A stretch of DNA of 64,000 bases from Agromyces mangrovi (GCF_030296695.1 NZ_AP027737.1:620001-684000); one strand, 5' to 3'. Positions 44,139-54,083 are shown, counted from the stretch's first letter. Program-made: numbers and translations. The notes: generated by a model not told the origin, from the letters alone.

Positions 44139-45370
44139 GCGCCGGCCCCGGCCGCATCGGCGTAGGCCTCGCGCGCCGCAGCGACGCCCGCGCCCGCCGT
44201 GACCGCATGCCCCTCGGCCCGCAGCACCTGCTCGAGCGCGGCGAGGGTCGTGAGCACCGCGTCGCGCCGGGCGTTGAAGCCCATCGTGCCGATGCGCCAG
44301 ATCTTCCCGTGCAGCGGGCCGAAGCTCGTGCCGATCTCGATCGCGAAGTCCGCGAGCAGCGCGCCGCGCACGCGCTCGCCGTCGATGCCGTCGGGGATGA
44401 CGACGCCGACGACGTTGTGCATGCGGTGCGCCTGGTCGCCGAAGAGCCCGAGCCCCATGGCGGCCACGCCCGCCGCCATCGCCGCGCCGTTCACCCGGTG
44501 GCGGTCGATCGCCCGGTCCATGCCCTCGTCGAGCAGCAGGCGTGCGCACTCGCGCGCGCCGTAGAGCATCGAGGTCGCCTCGGTGTGGTGGTTGAGCCGC
44601 TTCTCGCCCCAGTAGTCGAGGATCATGCCGAGGTCGAAGTAGTTCGAGCGGATGGGGTCGGCGCGCACGGCGTCGCCCTCCGAGCGGATGCCCGCCTCGA
44701 TGCTCTTGCGCGACTCGATGCGCTCGACCGCGCGCAGCGAGAGGCTGATCGGCGCGCTGCCCGACGGCCCGCCGAGGCACTTCTGCAGCCCGGCGGTCGC
44801 GGCGTCGAGCCCCCACGCGTCCATCTCGAAGTCGTTGCCGCCGAGCGACGCGGTGACGTCGGTGTAGAACAGGGCACCGTGCTCGGCGCAGACCGCGGCG
44901 AGCTCGTCGAGCGGCTGCGCGACCGTGGTGGAGGTGTCGCCGTGCACGACCGCAAGCAGCTTCGGCCGCACCTCGCGCATGGCCTGCTCGATCTGCTCGG
45001 GGGCGAACACCCCGCCCCACTCGGTCTCGATCGTGTGCACCTCGGCGCCCGCCCGGCCCGCGATCTCGGCGAGCAGGTGGCCGAACCGGCCGAAGATCGG
45101 CACGAGCACGCGGTCGCCCGGCTCGACGAGGGAGACGATCGCCGCCTCGATGCCGGCGCGCGAGGTGCCGTCCACGAGCAGCGTGGCCTCGTTGCGCGTG
45201 CGGAACACGCCGCGGTACAGCTCCATGGTCTCGTTCATGTACGCCGTCATCGACGGGTCGTACTGGCCGACGAGCTGGGCCGACATGGCGCGGAGCACGC
45301 GCGGGTCGGCGTTGACGGGGCCGGGCCCCATGAGCAGGCGGGTGGGCGGGTTGATCGGTGCGGCGCGGAT
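44135..45370 (-). CDS. Ureidoglycine-glyoxylate aminotransferase-like protein (PucG family), possible ATC start
   Basis: A class V PLP aminotransferase. RLLMGPGPVNADPRVLRAMS is the start signature; TLLVDGTSRAGIEAAI, VHGDTSTTVAQPL, YTDVTASLGGNDFEM and the PLP lysine in LQKCLGGPSGSAPISLS follow, and RIGTMGFNARRD gives the carboxylate arginine. Next to AllC it should transaminate ureidoglycine with glyoxylate to oxalurate and glycine. The only in-frame ATG (45331) begins exactly at MGPGPVN and has no ribosome site. An in-frame ATC at 45368-45370 lies five bases after a perfect AGGAGG and restores 13 residues (IRAAPINPPTRLL) expected in the family, so I extend to it as a non-canonical start; ATG 45331 is the conservative alternative. 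Confidence 0.88.
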   Translation of the reverse strand: MRAAPINPPTRLLMGPGPVNADPRVLRAMSAQLVGQYDPSMTAYMNETMELYRGVFRTRNEATLLVDGTSRAGIEAAIVSLVEPGDRVLVPIFGRFGHLLAEIAGRAGAEVHTIETEWGGVFAPEQIEQAMREVRPKLLAVVHGDTSTTVAQPLDELAAVCAEHGALFYTDVTASLGGNDFEMDAWGLDAATAGLQKCLGGPSGSAPISLSLRAVERIESRKSIEAGIRSEGDAVRADPIRSNYFDLGMILDYWGEKRLNHHTEATSMLYGARECARLLLDEGMDRAIDRHRVNGAAMAAGVAAMGLGLFGDQAHRMHNVVGVVIPDGIDGERVRGALLADFAIEIGTSFGPLHGKIWRIGTMGFNARRDAVLTTLAALEQVLRAEGHAVTAGAGVAAAREAYADAAGAGA

Positions 45371-45375
45371 GGCGT

Positions 45376-45381
45376 CCTCCT
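45376..45381 (-). promoter_or_regulatory. Strong Shine-Dalgarno site before a non-ATG start of the pucG-like gene
   Basis: AGGAGG on the minus strand, five bases before an ATC codon in frame with the aminotransferase. No ATG, GTG or TTG lies at a suitable distance. The site supports initiation at ATC or points to a base error in an original ATG. Confidence 0.7.
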
Positions 45382-45392
45382 GCTGAGTCGAG

Positions 45393-45429
45393 TGTTTCAG
45401 CAGCCAAGTCTACGCAACTGTTGTTTCAG
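45393..45429. repeat. Direct repeat TGTTTCAG in the pucG-amidase gap
   Basis: TGTTTCAG occurs at 45393-45400 and 45422-45429 (29 bp apart; CTGAAACA on the coding strand). It lies in the 55-bp gap between the amidase stop and the aminotransferase start, the second copy covering the amidase stop codon. A/T-rich relative to its surroundings. Could be an RpiR operator or part of an internal promoter; visual evidence only. Confidence 0.35.
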
Positions 45430-46661
45430 TCGCGTTGCGCGAGCGCCTCGCTCCAGGCGCCCGCCCGGGCGATGAGGCCGAGGTCGCCGCCGCGTGCGCC
45501 CACCACGCAGGTGCCGAGCGGGGCGCCGTCGACCTCGAGCCCGGGGATCGAGAGTGCGGGCCGCCCGGTCGCCCCCGCGACCGCGGTCATGCGCAGCGTG
45601 GCGGCGCGCACCGCCTCGATGTCGGCGCCCTCGGCGTCGAGCGCGGGCGCGACCGAGGCCGCCGACGGCAGCAGGAGCAGCCCGTCGCCGAGCACGGCGT
45701 CGATGTCGCCCCGCGCGGCGTCGAGTTCCTCGATCGCGGCGGCCTCCTCTTCGGCGGTCACCCCCGACGCCCACGCGAACCGCGCGCCCACGTCGACGGC
45801 GAGCGCGCCGGGGTGCGCGGCGATCCATGCACCGTGCGCGCGCCACGCCTCGGCGGCCTGCGCCGTGCGGAAGGCGGCGAAGAGGTCGTCGAGCGGACCG
45901 GAGCCGAGCGCGCGCCCGTTGAACTCCCGCACGTCGCAGCCCGACCGCCGCAGCGCCGCCACGCCGGCCTCGAACGCCGACCGCACGCCCGGGCCGAGCC
46001 CCTCGAGCAGCCACGGCGCCACGAGCAGCGCCGGCGCTCCCGCATCGGTCGACCCACCCGCATCCGACCCCGGCTCGGGACGCGGCAGGCTCGCCCGCGC
46101 CGCCGCCTCGAGCGTCGCTCGGTCGCGCGTGAGCCACCCCACGGTGTCGAACCGCGGCGCGAGGGGCAGCACGCCGGCGCGGTCGACGGCGCCGTGCGTG
46201 GTGCGGAGGCCCCACAGCCCTTGGTACGACGCCGGCACGCGGATCGAGCCGGCCGTGTCGGTGCCGAGCCCGATGTCGGCCTGGCCGAGCGCGACGGCGG
46301 CGGCCGGCCCGCTCGTCGAGCCGCCCGAGACGGCACCGGGCACGGCGGGGTTCGGCGGGGTGCCGTACGCCGGGTTGCGCCCCGCGATGCTGTAGGCGAA
46401 CTGGTCGGTGCGCGCGATACCCCGCACCGACGCACCGGCGGCCCGCAGCGCCTCGACGGCGACGGCCGACCGGGGCTCGACCGGGGCCCCGGCGAGGTAC
46501 TCCGGCACTCCCGCGCCGATCGGATGCCCCGCCACGGCGAACACGTCCTTGACCGCGACCGTCCGCCCGTCGAGCGCGCCGGACCCGCTCGCCGGCAGCA
46601 ACGGGTCGCCCACCACGCGCCAGACGCTGCCGTCGACGTCGCGCGGCGGCCACTCATCCAC
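45426..46661 (-). CDS. Amidase-signature-family hydrolase, candidate oxalurate amidohydrolase
   Basis: A 411-residue amidase-signature enzyme. The Ser-cisSer-Lys triad is visible: lysine in RTVAVKDVFAVAG, the cis-serine in AVSGGSTSGPAAAVALGQ and the nucleophile in LGTDTAGSIRVPASYQGLW. The C-terminal domain ends in LSIPGLEVDGAPLGTCVVG. It is shorter than most members (450-500). Next to a ureidoglycine aminotransferase, whose product is oxalurate, it may play the role of the HpxY/AtzE-like oxalurate amidase of other purine pathways; allophanate or another carbamoyl compound is also possible. It overlaps the formamidase gene by 8 bp. Confidence 0.88.
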   Translation of the reverse strand: MDEWPPRDVDGSVWRVVGDPLLPASGSGALDGRTVAVKDVFAVAGHPIGAGVPEYLAGAPVEPRSAVAVEALRAAGASVRGIARTDQFAYSIAGRNPAYGTPPNPAVPGAVSGGSTSGPAAAVALGQADIGLGTDTAGSIRVPASYQGLWGLRTTHGAVDRAGVLPLAPRFDTVGWLTRDRATLEAAARASLPRPEPGSDAGGSTDAGAPALLVAPWLLEGLGPGVRSAFEAGVAALRRSGCDVREFNGRALGSGPLDDLFAAFRTAQAAEAWRAHGAWIAAHPGALAVDVGARFAWASGVTAEEEAAAIEELDAARGDIDAVLGDGLLLLPSAASVAPALDAEGADIEAVRAATLRMTAVAGATGRPALSIPGLEVDGAPLGTCVVGARGGDLGLIARAGAWSEALAQRD

Positions 46662-47757
46662 GCCGCACCTCGCGGAAGTCGGCGGTGCGGATGCGGGCGT
46701 GCACGCCCTTCACGAGGTCGACGACCTGCGAGATGTCGAAGTCGGTCGCCGCGCTGAGGTACGCGAGCGCGAGGTGCGGCGCCATGCCGTATCGCGCGCC
46801 GAGCAGCGCGACGGCGTTGCGCACGCAGTCCTGCATCGCCAGGTCGAGGTCCTCGTCCATGCCAGTGGGGACGAGGTAGTCGCTCGTCTCCGCGAGCGGG
46901 GCGGCGACGTCGCCGAACTCGCGCACGGCGTCCTCGCGCGCGATGACGTCGAACCGGATCGTGCCGCGCAGCGACGCCTCGAGCGCCGTCAGCGCGACCT
47001 CGCCGTCGCCCTGCGCGAAGTGCGGGTCGCCGAGGTACGCGAGCGCGCCGGGCACCTGCACGGGCAGGTAGAGCGACGCCCCCTCGGTGAGCAGCCTGAT
47101 GTCGATGTTGCCGCCGTGCGCGCCGGGCGGCACCGAGTGCGGGCGCGCGTCTGCGTCGACGGCGACGCCCATGATGCCGAAGAACGGCGCGAGCGGGAAT
47201 CGCACCGCACGCTCGCCGCCGTCGTCGAGCGGCAGGGCGCCGAACCAGTCACCGCCCGCACCCTGCGCGATCGGCGCGAACACGCTCACGTTGTGTTCGC
47301 CGCGCGGGAACTCGCCGGGGAGCGCCCCGCGCCCGTGCCGGTTCGAGATGACGCCGTACGGCACCCGGGGCGTCGTGTCGAGCACGGTGAGCTGCAGCAG
47401 GTCGCCGGGGCGCGCACCGCGCACGTGGATCGGGCCGGTCACGACGTGCGGCCCGTCGGTCGCGGGGTCGCGGGGGTGGTCGGATGCCGCGAGCCCGGCC
47501 GCCTCCTCCAGCACCTGGTCGCGGTCCACGCCGTGCGCCGCGAAGAAGGCGACGGGGTCCCGCCCCTGGTCCTCGAGGATGCCTTCGTGGCTCACGGTGT
47601 CGACGACGACCTCGTCGCCCGGGTCGATCGTGAGCACCGGCGCGTCCCCGCGCGCCGGCAGGCGCCCCCAGTGCAGCGCGCCGACCTCCGCGGGCAGGTA
47701 CGGCCGCCCGCCGTCGACTTCGGCGCCCGACTGCAGCACTCCTCGATATCCGCCCAT
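46654..47757 (-). CDS. Acetamidase/formamidase family protein
   Basis: A 367-residue FmdA/AmdA-type zinc amidohydrolase. Typical segments are VLTIDPGDEVVVDTVSHEG, VTGPIHVRGARPGDLLQLTV, FAPIAQGAGGDWFGALPLDD, FFGIMGVAVD, PPGAHGGNIDIRLLTEGASL and YLGDPHFAQGDGEVALTALE, which carry the metal-binding residues. It releases ammonia from formamide or small amides. First gene of the operon ending in the RpiR regulator. Its role in purine breakdown is not known; it may process a late one- or two-carbon amide such as oxamate. Confidence 0.92.
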   Translation of the reverse strand: MGGYRGVLQSGAEVDGGRPYLPAEVGALHWGRLPARGDAPVLTIDPGDEVVVDTVSHEGILEDQGRDPVAFFAAHGVDRDQVLEEAAGLAASDHPRDPATDGPHVVTGPIHVRGARPGDLLQLTVLDTTPRVPYGVISNRHGRGALPGEFPRGEHNVSVFAPIAQGAGGDWFGALPLDDGGERAVRFPLAPFFGIMGVAVDADARPHSVPPGAHGGNIDIRLLTEGASLYLPVQVPGALAYLGDPHFAQGDGEVALTALEASLRGTIRFDVIAREDAVREFGDVAAPLAETSDYLVPTGMDEDLDLAMQDCVRNAVALLGARYGMAPHLALAYLSAATDFDISQVVDLVKGVHARIRTADFREVRRG

Positions 47758-47815
47758 GCACGCACTCCGTCCCGCACCGCCACGCTGTCGGTCGAGCGTA
47801 CCGACCGCGTCGCGC

Positions 47816-49204
47816 TCAGGCGTACTCGGCGTGCAGCGCCGCGATGCGCTCGCGCCCGGGGCCCATGGCTGCGCGCATCCGCTCGACGACCGCGGCCACG
47901 TCCGCGTCGCCCGCGCGCTCGGGCAGGATGCGACCCGGGTTGAGCGCCGTCGTGTCGGCCCAGGCCTTCACGTCCCGCGCACCGCCCAGCGCCCGCGAGG
48001 CCGCCGAACCGGCGACCTGCATGGTCAGCCAGTCGGTCGGGTTGTCGGAGTACGGCGTCGGCACGCAGATCGCGTTCTTCTCGTCGTCCGCGTCGCGGGT
48101 CGCCTCGACGTATCCGCACATCGCCGCGCCGAGGCAGGGGAAGCCGATGCGGACCGATTGCGGCCGGATGGCGTCGTCCTGCCAGACGGGCTGCGGCCGG
48201 TAGCCCGGTCGCAGCCCGGGCGCGGCGCAGTGCACGACGAGCGCATCGGGGTCGATCCGCACGTCGCCGTCGGCGAAGCGCAGTCGGCCCGGTGCCACGG
48301 CGAGCAGGTGCCCGCGTCGCACCACGTCGGTCACCGTCCGCAGCAGGTCGATCTCCCACTGCGCGATCGTGGGGGTCTTCGCCATCGTCGGCCGCACGTC
48401 CGGATCGATGCGGAGCATCACCCCGCGCTCCTCCATGCGGAGGAAGACGTCGTCGGGCGAGGTCGCGAGGGCGGCGGCCTCCATGGTGTCGGCGGCCATG
48501 CCGAGGAAGATCGCCGGGTCGGGCTGCACGAGCGCGCGGTTGATCATCCACGCATCGCGCGGACGCACCCAGCAGATCGCGCCCGGGTCGACGCCCTGCT
48601 GCAGCAGCCACACGCAGGCGTCCATCGCGGTCTTCCCGGCCCCGGCCACGACGACCTGCCGCGGCGCGTGCGAGATGCCGGCCAGGTCGCCCACGGGGAC
48701 GACCCGCGCACCCGGCTCGACCCCGAACGGCGGCGGGAACTCGGCCGGGATGCTGCCCGACAGCGTGGTCGCGTCGACCAGGCGGGCGCCGCGGGCGGAG
48801 TACTCGCGCCCGCTCACCCGGGAGCGGAACCCGGTGCCGCCGGTGTACTCGCACCCGGGGAAGAACCGCACCCGACCGGTCGACTCGAGGCGGTCGAGCA
48901 CCCGCCGGTAGTACGCCTGGATCTCGGGCGCGGTCGCCCGCTCCTGCAGGCCTGCCTCGGGACCGCGCTCCTGCACGCGCCCGTCGCCGAGCAGCGTGGA
49001 GGCGACCCCGTAGAGCGCGGATGCCTGGTGCAGTCGCACGAACGGATAGGCGGCGAGCCAGTGCCCGCCCGGGGCGTGGCGACGATCGACGAGGGCGACC
49101 GTCGCGTCGGAGTGGTCGACGAGCGCGTCAAGGAAGGCCATGCCCATGGCCCCCGCCCCGACGACCAGGTAGTCGGCGTCCACGCTGACGGTCATGCGTC
49201 TCAT
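47816..49204 (-). CDS. FAD/NAD(P)-binding oxidoreductase, flavin-monooxygenase-like
   Basis: A 462-residue flavoprotein. The FAD motif is DADYLVVGAGAMGMAFLDAL with VDRRHAPGGHWLAAYPFVRL after it. A second dinucleotide-binding motif follows in VVVAGAGKTAMDACVWLLQQ, and QPDPAIFLGMAADTMEAAA leads into the middle domain. The layout resembles flavin-containing or Baeyer-Villiger-type monooxygenases, but the fingerprint motifs of either are not clear. Met4 (MTVSVDADY, 49195) is an alternative start. It is separated by 58 bp from the purine operon on the same strand and could be read through into it, but no functional link is evident. Confidence 0.8.
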   Translation of the reverse strand: MRRMTVSVDADYLVVGAGAMGMAFLDALVDHSDATVALVDRRHAPGGHWLAAYPFVRLHQASALYGVASTLLGDGRVQERGPEAGLQERATAPEIQAYYRRVLDRLESTGRVRFFPGCEYTGGTGFRSRVSGREYSARGARLVDATTLSGSIPAEFPPPFGVEPGARVVPVGDLAGISHAPRQVVVAGAGKTAMDACVWLLQQGVDPGAICWVRPRDAWMINRALVQPDPAIFLGMAADTMEAAALATSPDDVFLRMEERGVMLRIDPDVRPTMAKTPTIAQWEIDLLRTVTDVVRRGHLLAVAPGRLRFADGDVRIDPDALVVHCAAPGLRPGYRPQPVWQDDAIRPQSVRIGFPCLGAAMCGYVEATRDADDEKNAICVPTPYSDNPTDWLTMQVAGSAASRALGGARDVKAWADTTALNPGRILPERAGDADVAAVVERMRAAMGPGRERIAALHAEYA

Positions 49205-49256
49205 GACACCAAGGGCGGGAGTCCGGCGTCAAGGCGCGCTCGAGCCGCGGGAACGG

Positions 49257-49293
49257 GCGAAGGGCGCCTCCCCGTCGGGGAGACGCCCTTCGC
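49257..49293 (-). terminator. Hairpin terminator after groEL
   Basis: GCGAAGGGCG (49257-49266) and CTCCCC (49268-49273) pair with GGGGAG (49277-49282) and CGCCCTTCGC (49284-49293). This is a 16-bp stem with one internal mismatch and a GTC loop, 29 bp beyond the groEL stop. No T-run follows, which is common in actinobacteria. Confidence 0.85.
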
Positions 49294-49321
49294 TGCGCCG
49301 GCATCCGCCGGCCGGGTGGGA

Positions 49322-51457
<2,136 letters not shown>

Positions 51458-51532
51458 CTAGCCAGCGGAGGGGGTCCCGAACCGGTTCCCACAGGCTGGC
51501 AGGTCGCAGAACGGCAACAATTTACGTGATGG

Positions 51533-52078
51533 TTACGGGGCGGTGTCCTCGACGTGATCGGCCCCGAGCACCGCCACGAGCTCGGCCCCGGTCGCGGCGA
51601 ACTCCTCCGAGATGCGCACCTCGGTCGTGCCGATCGCCTGGGCGACGCCGCGGGCGGCGCCCTCGAGCTCCTCGCGCGCGTAGTAGACGACGGTCGTCTC
51701 GATGTCGTTGTCGCTCGCGTTGGCGGTCACCCCGACGGTGAAGCCCGCCTCGGCGATGACCTCCGCGGTCGACGCGGCAAGCCCCGCCTCGGTCGTGCCG
51801 TTCAGCACGGTCACCGGCACGCTCGGGTCGACCGTGGGTTCGGCGGTCACGACCACCTCGGGAGTCTCCACCGGCACGGGCACGTCCGACGGGAAGAGCC
51901 GGTCGTCGAGCGCCATCACCGCGGCGATGCCGAACCCCGCGAGCACCACGGTCGCGAAGACCGCCCACCCGAACCCGGCCCACGCCGACCGCCGCCGCAC
52001 CGGGGCGCGGTGCGCGCCCACGCGATGCATCGAGTCGGGGATCTCGTCGAACCGGTCTCGGGGGTACTTCTCTGCCAT
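51533..52078 (-). CDS. LytR C-terminal-domain membrane protein
   Basis: A 181-residue protein. The cytoplasmic start is MAEKYPRDRFDEIPDSMHRV. One membrane helix follows at about 33-55 (FGWAVFATVVLAGFGIAAVM), then a Pro/Val/Glu-rich spacer, then a LytR_C domain (about 85-175) beginning VPVTVLNGTTEAGLAASTAE and including DNDIETTVVYYAREELEGAA. It has no LCP catalytic domain. Such proteins are found in the cell envelope of actinobacteria; the function is unclear. It follows a DUF3263 gene on the same strand (22-bp gap). Confidence 0.9.
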   Translation of the reverse strand: MAEKYPRDRFDEIPDSMHRVGAHRAPVRRRSAWAGFGWAVFATVVLAGFGIAAVMALDDRLFPSDVPVPVETPEVVVTAEPTVDPSVPVTVLNGTTEAGLAASTAEVIAEAGFTVGVTANASDNDIETTVVYYAREELEGAARGVAQAIGTTEVRISEEFAATGAELVAVLGADHVEDTAP

Positions 52079-52100
52079 CGGGGTCCAGTCGGGTCAGCGG

Positions 52101-52385
52101 TCAATCGCCGGTGCGGCCGTACGACAACGCACGACGCGACCTGGCTCGGGCACGAGACTCCCGCAGGCGCTGCAGCCGCTTCACCAGCATCGGGTCGTGG
52201 CGCAGCGCGTCGGGCGAGTCGATCAGTGCACCGAGCACCTGATAGTACCGGGCCGGACCGAAGCCGAACGCGTCGCGGATGGCCTCCTCCTTCGCGCCGG
52301 CGTGCGACCACCACTCCCGCTCGAACTCCAGCACGCGCAGGTCGCGCTCGGAGAGCCCGTCCGGCCGGTCCGCCGCCCCTGTCAT
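52101..52385 (-). CDS. DUF3263 small helical (putative DNA-binding) protein
   Basis: A 94-residue protein with the DUF3263 core: LSERDLRVLEFEREWWSHAG, KEEAIRDAFGFGPARYYQVL, then ALIDSPDALRHDPMLVKRL. The KEEAIRDAFGFGPARYYQ part reads like a helix-turn-helix. ATG 52385 is preferred over 52421 because GGAGGG lies seven bases before it. The basic C-terminus (RESRARARSRRALSYGR) could contact nucleic acid. Function unknown; adjacency to the LytR_C gene is typical of the family. Confidence 0.9.
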   Translation of the reverse strand: MTGAADRPDGLSERDLRVLEFEREWWSHAGAKEEAIRDAFGFGPARYYQVLGALIDSPDALRHDPMLVKRLQRLRESRARARSRRALSYGRTGD

Positions 52386-52545
52386 GCGCGCTCCCTCCGG
52401 CTCCGATGGATCAGCGGCCATCCTAGGCGCGCGCCGGCCGCGTCACGCGGGAACATGCCGGGGCCGATGCATGTTGCCTCCTGCGACGCGCCCGGACGGC
52501 AGGCCGGTCGGGCGCGATTAGGATGACGCCGACGAAGGGAACACG

Positions 52546-52947
52546 ATGAGCTACGAGGTCCGGAAGACCGACGACGAGTGGCGCGACGAGCTCGGGTCGG
52601 AGCGGTACGCGGTGCTGCGCGAGGCGGGCACCGAGCGCCCCTGGACCGGCGAGCTGCTCGACGAGGAGCGCGCGGGCGTCTACACCTGCGGCGCGTGCAG
52701 CGCCGAGCTGTTCAAGAGCGGCACGAAGTTCGACAGCGGATGCGGCTGGCCGAGCTTCTACGAGTCGGTGCGCCCCGACGCGGTGGAGCTGCTCGAGGAC
52801 CACTCGCTGGGCATGGAGCGCACCGAGGTGCGCTGCGCGTCGTGCGGGTCGCACCTGGGCCACGTCTTCCCCGACGGGTTCGGCACGCCGACCGGCGACC
52901 GCTACTGCATGAACTCGATCGCACTCGAGTTCACGCCGGAGGACTGA
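52546..52947 (+). CDS. msrB: Peptide-methionine (R)-S-oxide reductase
   Basis: A 133-residue MsrB repairing methionine-R-sulfoxide. Zinc cysteines are CGAC and CASC, the substrate region is SGCGWPSFYESV, and the catalytic cysteine is in GDRYCMNSIALEF. Cytoplasmic. The stop region is part of a 22-bp tandem duplication; the second copy lies in the untranslated region and does not change the protein. Confidence 0.97.
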   Translation: MSYEVRKTDDEWRDELGSERYAVLREAGTERPWTGELLDEERAGVYTCGACSAELFKSGTKFDSGCGWPSFYESVRPDAVELLEDHSLGMERTEVRCASCGSHLGHVFPDGFGTPTGDRYCMNSIALEFTPED

Positions 52948-52979
52948 CCGGGCGTCTCCGGAGGACTGACGGGGCGTCT
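52936..52979. repeat. 22-bp tandem duplication across the msrB stop codon
   Basis: Two adjacent 22-bp copies starting CCGGAGGACTGAC and ending GGGCGTCT (52936-52957 and 52958-52979), differing at one base. The first copy encodes the last residues and stop of msrB. Confidence 0.9.
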
Positions 52980-53016
52980 GCCCACGGGCATCCGTCGCCC
53001 CGGCCCGATCACGCGG

Positions 53017-53089
53017 AGCCGGCTGCGGGACTCGAACCCGCAACCTACGCTTTACAAGAGCGTTGCGCTACCGATTGCGCCAAGCCGGC
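53017..53089 (-). tRNA. tRNA-Thr (anticodon TGT)
   Basis: Read on the minus strand from 53089. Acceptor GCCGGCT pairs with AGCCGGC, the D-arm is GCGCAATCGGTAGCGC, the anticodon stem ACGCT/AGCGT encloses CTTGTAA (anticodon TGT, reads ACA), and the T-arm is TGCGGGTTCGAGTCCCGCA. CCA is not encoded. Confidence 0.96.
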
Positions 53090-53119
53090 CTGGCCCTCGC
53101 GGGCCATCGCTCATGATAC

Positions 53120-53153
53120 GGCAGGGGCCCGGCGCGCACGCCGGGCCCCTGCC
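53120..53153 (-). terminator. Hairpin terminator after the DsbA-like gene
   Basis: A perfect 15-bp stem: GGCAGGGGCCCGGCG (53120-53134), loop CGCA, CGCCGGGCCCCTGCC (53139-53153), 18 bp beyond the stop of the minus-strand gene and 30 bp upstream of the tRNA-Thr start. It separates the two transcripts. Confidence 0.9.
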
Positions 53154-53171
53154 GCATCACTCAGCGGACGA

Positions 53172-54083
53172 TCACTCGTCGTCGGGCTCCGGGGTCGGCG
53201 TCGCGGTCGCCTCGGTGTACGTGTCGGCGGTCGCCTGGAGCACGAACGACGCGAACTCGGCCGGGTCGGTGAGCGAACCCGTGTACTGCTTGCCGTTCAC
53301 GACGACGGTCGGGGTGCCGCGCTGCTGCGTCTCGATGTCGGAGTTCGGGATGGGCTCGGACAGGAAGCGGTTCGTGGCGTCCTGCACCCAGCTCTTGAAC
53401 TCGGTGTCGTCGATGCACTGCTCGATGCTCGAGAGCGAGGTGACGCCGGCATCCGCCGCGAGCGCCTTGAGCTCGTCGTTGCTGAGGCCCGTGGTGCCCT
53501 CCTCGGGCTGGTTCGCGAAGAGCAGCGCGTTGTAGTCGTAGAACTGCTCGGGCGAGGCATCCGCCACGCAGCCGGCCGCGTTGGCCGCGCGCAGCGAGTA
53601 CTGCGAGCCCGCGGAGCGGTTGGTGAGGATCGCAACCGGGTGGATCTCGATGGTCGCGGCGCCCGACTCGACCATGGTGCGGATCTGGTCGCCGTTGGTG
53701 GTCTCGAACTGGCCGCAGAACGGGCAGAGGTAGTCGACGTACGTGACGATGTTGGCGACGGTGCCGCTCTCGTCCGGCACGGTCGCCGTGGGCTCCTCGT
53801 CGGGCTGCAGCGCGACGGTCTCGACGGGGGTCATGCCGACGTCGTAGAGGAGGCCGTCGCTGGCCATGTTGCGGGGGCCGGGACCCTCCGGCTGGATGTT
53901 CTGCCAGATGAGCGTGCCGATCAGCGCGGCGATCGCGACGACGGCCACGATGACGCCGCCCTGGATGAGGAACTTGTTCCGACGCTCCCGCTTGCGCTGC
54001 TGGTCGCGAAGCTGTCGGGCCTTCTCGCGAGCCGCCTCGCGCCGTTCGTTCTTGGTGGGTCGGTCCGATCCGCCGTAGGTCAT
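53172..54083 (-). CDS. DsbA-like thioredoxin-domain protein, membrane-anchored
   Basis: A 303-residue protein. The strongly basic cytoplasmic start (about 1-40, KNERREAAREKARQLRDQQR) is followed by one membrane helix (about 42-65, GVIVAVVAIAALIGTLIW), then an extracytoplasmic DsbA-like domain with CPFC in VTYVDYLCPFCGQFETT. A helical insert (DASPEQFYDYNALLFANQ) and cis-Pro segment (RGTPTVVVNGKQYTGS) follow. The Thr/Pro/Glu-rich tail ends ATATPTPEPDDE. Likely a thiol-disulfide oxidoreductase folding exported proteins. The start at MTYGGSDRP is chosen because upstream in-frame sequence is not protein-like. Confidence 0.9.
   Translation of the reverse strand: MTYGGSDRPTKNERREAAREKARQLRDQQRKRERRNKFLIQGGVIVAVVAIAALIGTLIWQNIQPEGPGPRNMASDGLLYDVGMTPVETVALQPDEEPTATVPDESGTVANIVTYVDYLCPFCGQFETTNGDQIRTMVESGAATIEIHPVAILTNRSAGSQYSLRAANAAGCVADASPEQFYDYNALLFANQPEEGTTGLSNDELKALAADAGVTSLSSIEQCIDDTEFKSWVQDATNRFLSEPIPNSDIETQQRGTPTVVVNGKQYTGSLTDPAEFASFVLQATADTYTEATATPTPEPDDE

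Noticed and set aside
47816..49204. FAD-dependent urate hydroxylase (HpxO-type) of the purine pathway
   Set aside because: A true cofactor-free uricase is already present and the flavoprotein has two dinucleotide-binding motifs unlike HpxO; adjacency alone is not enough.
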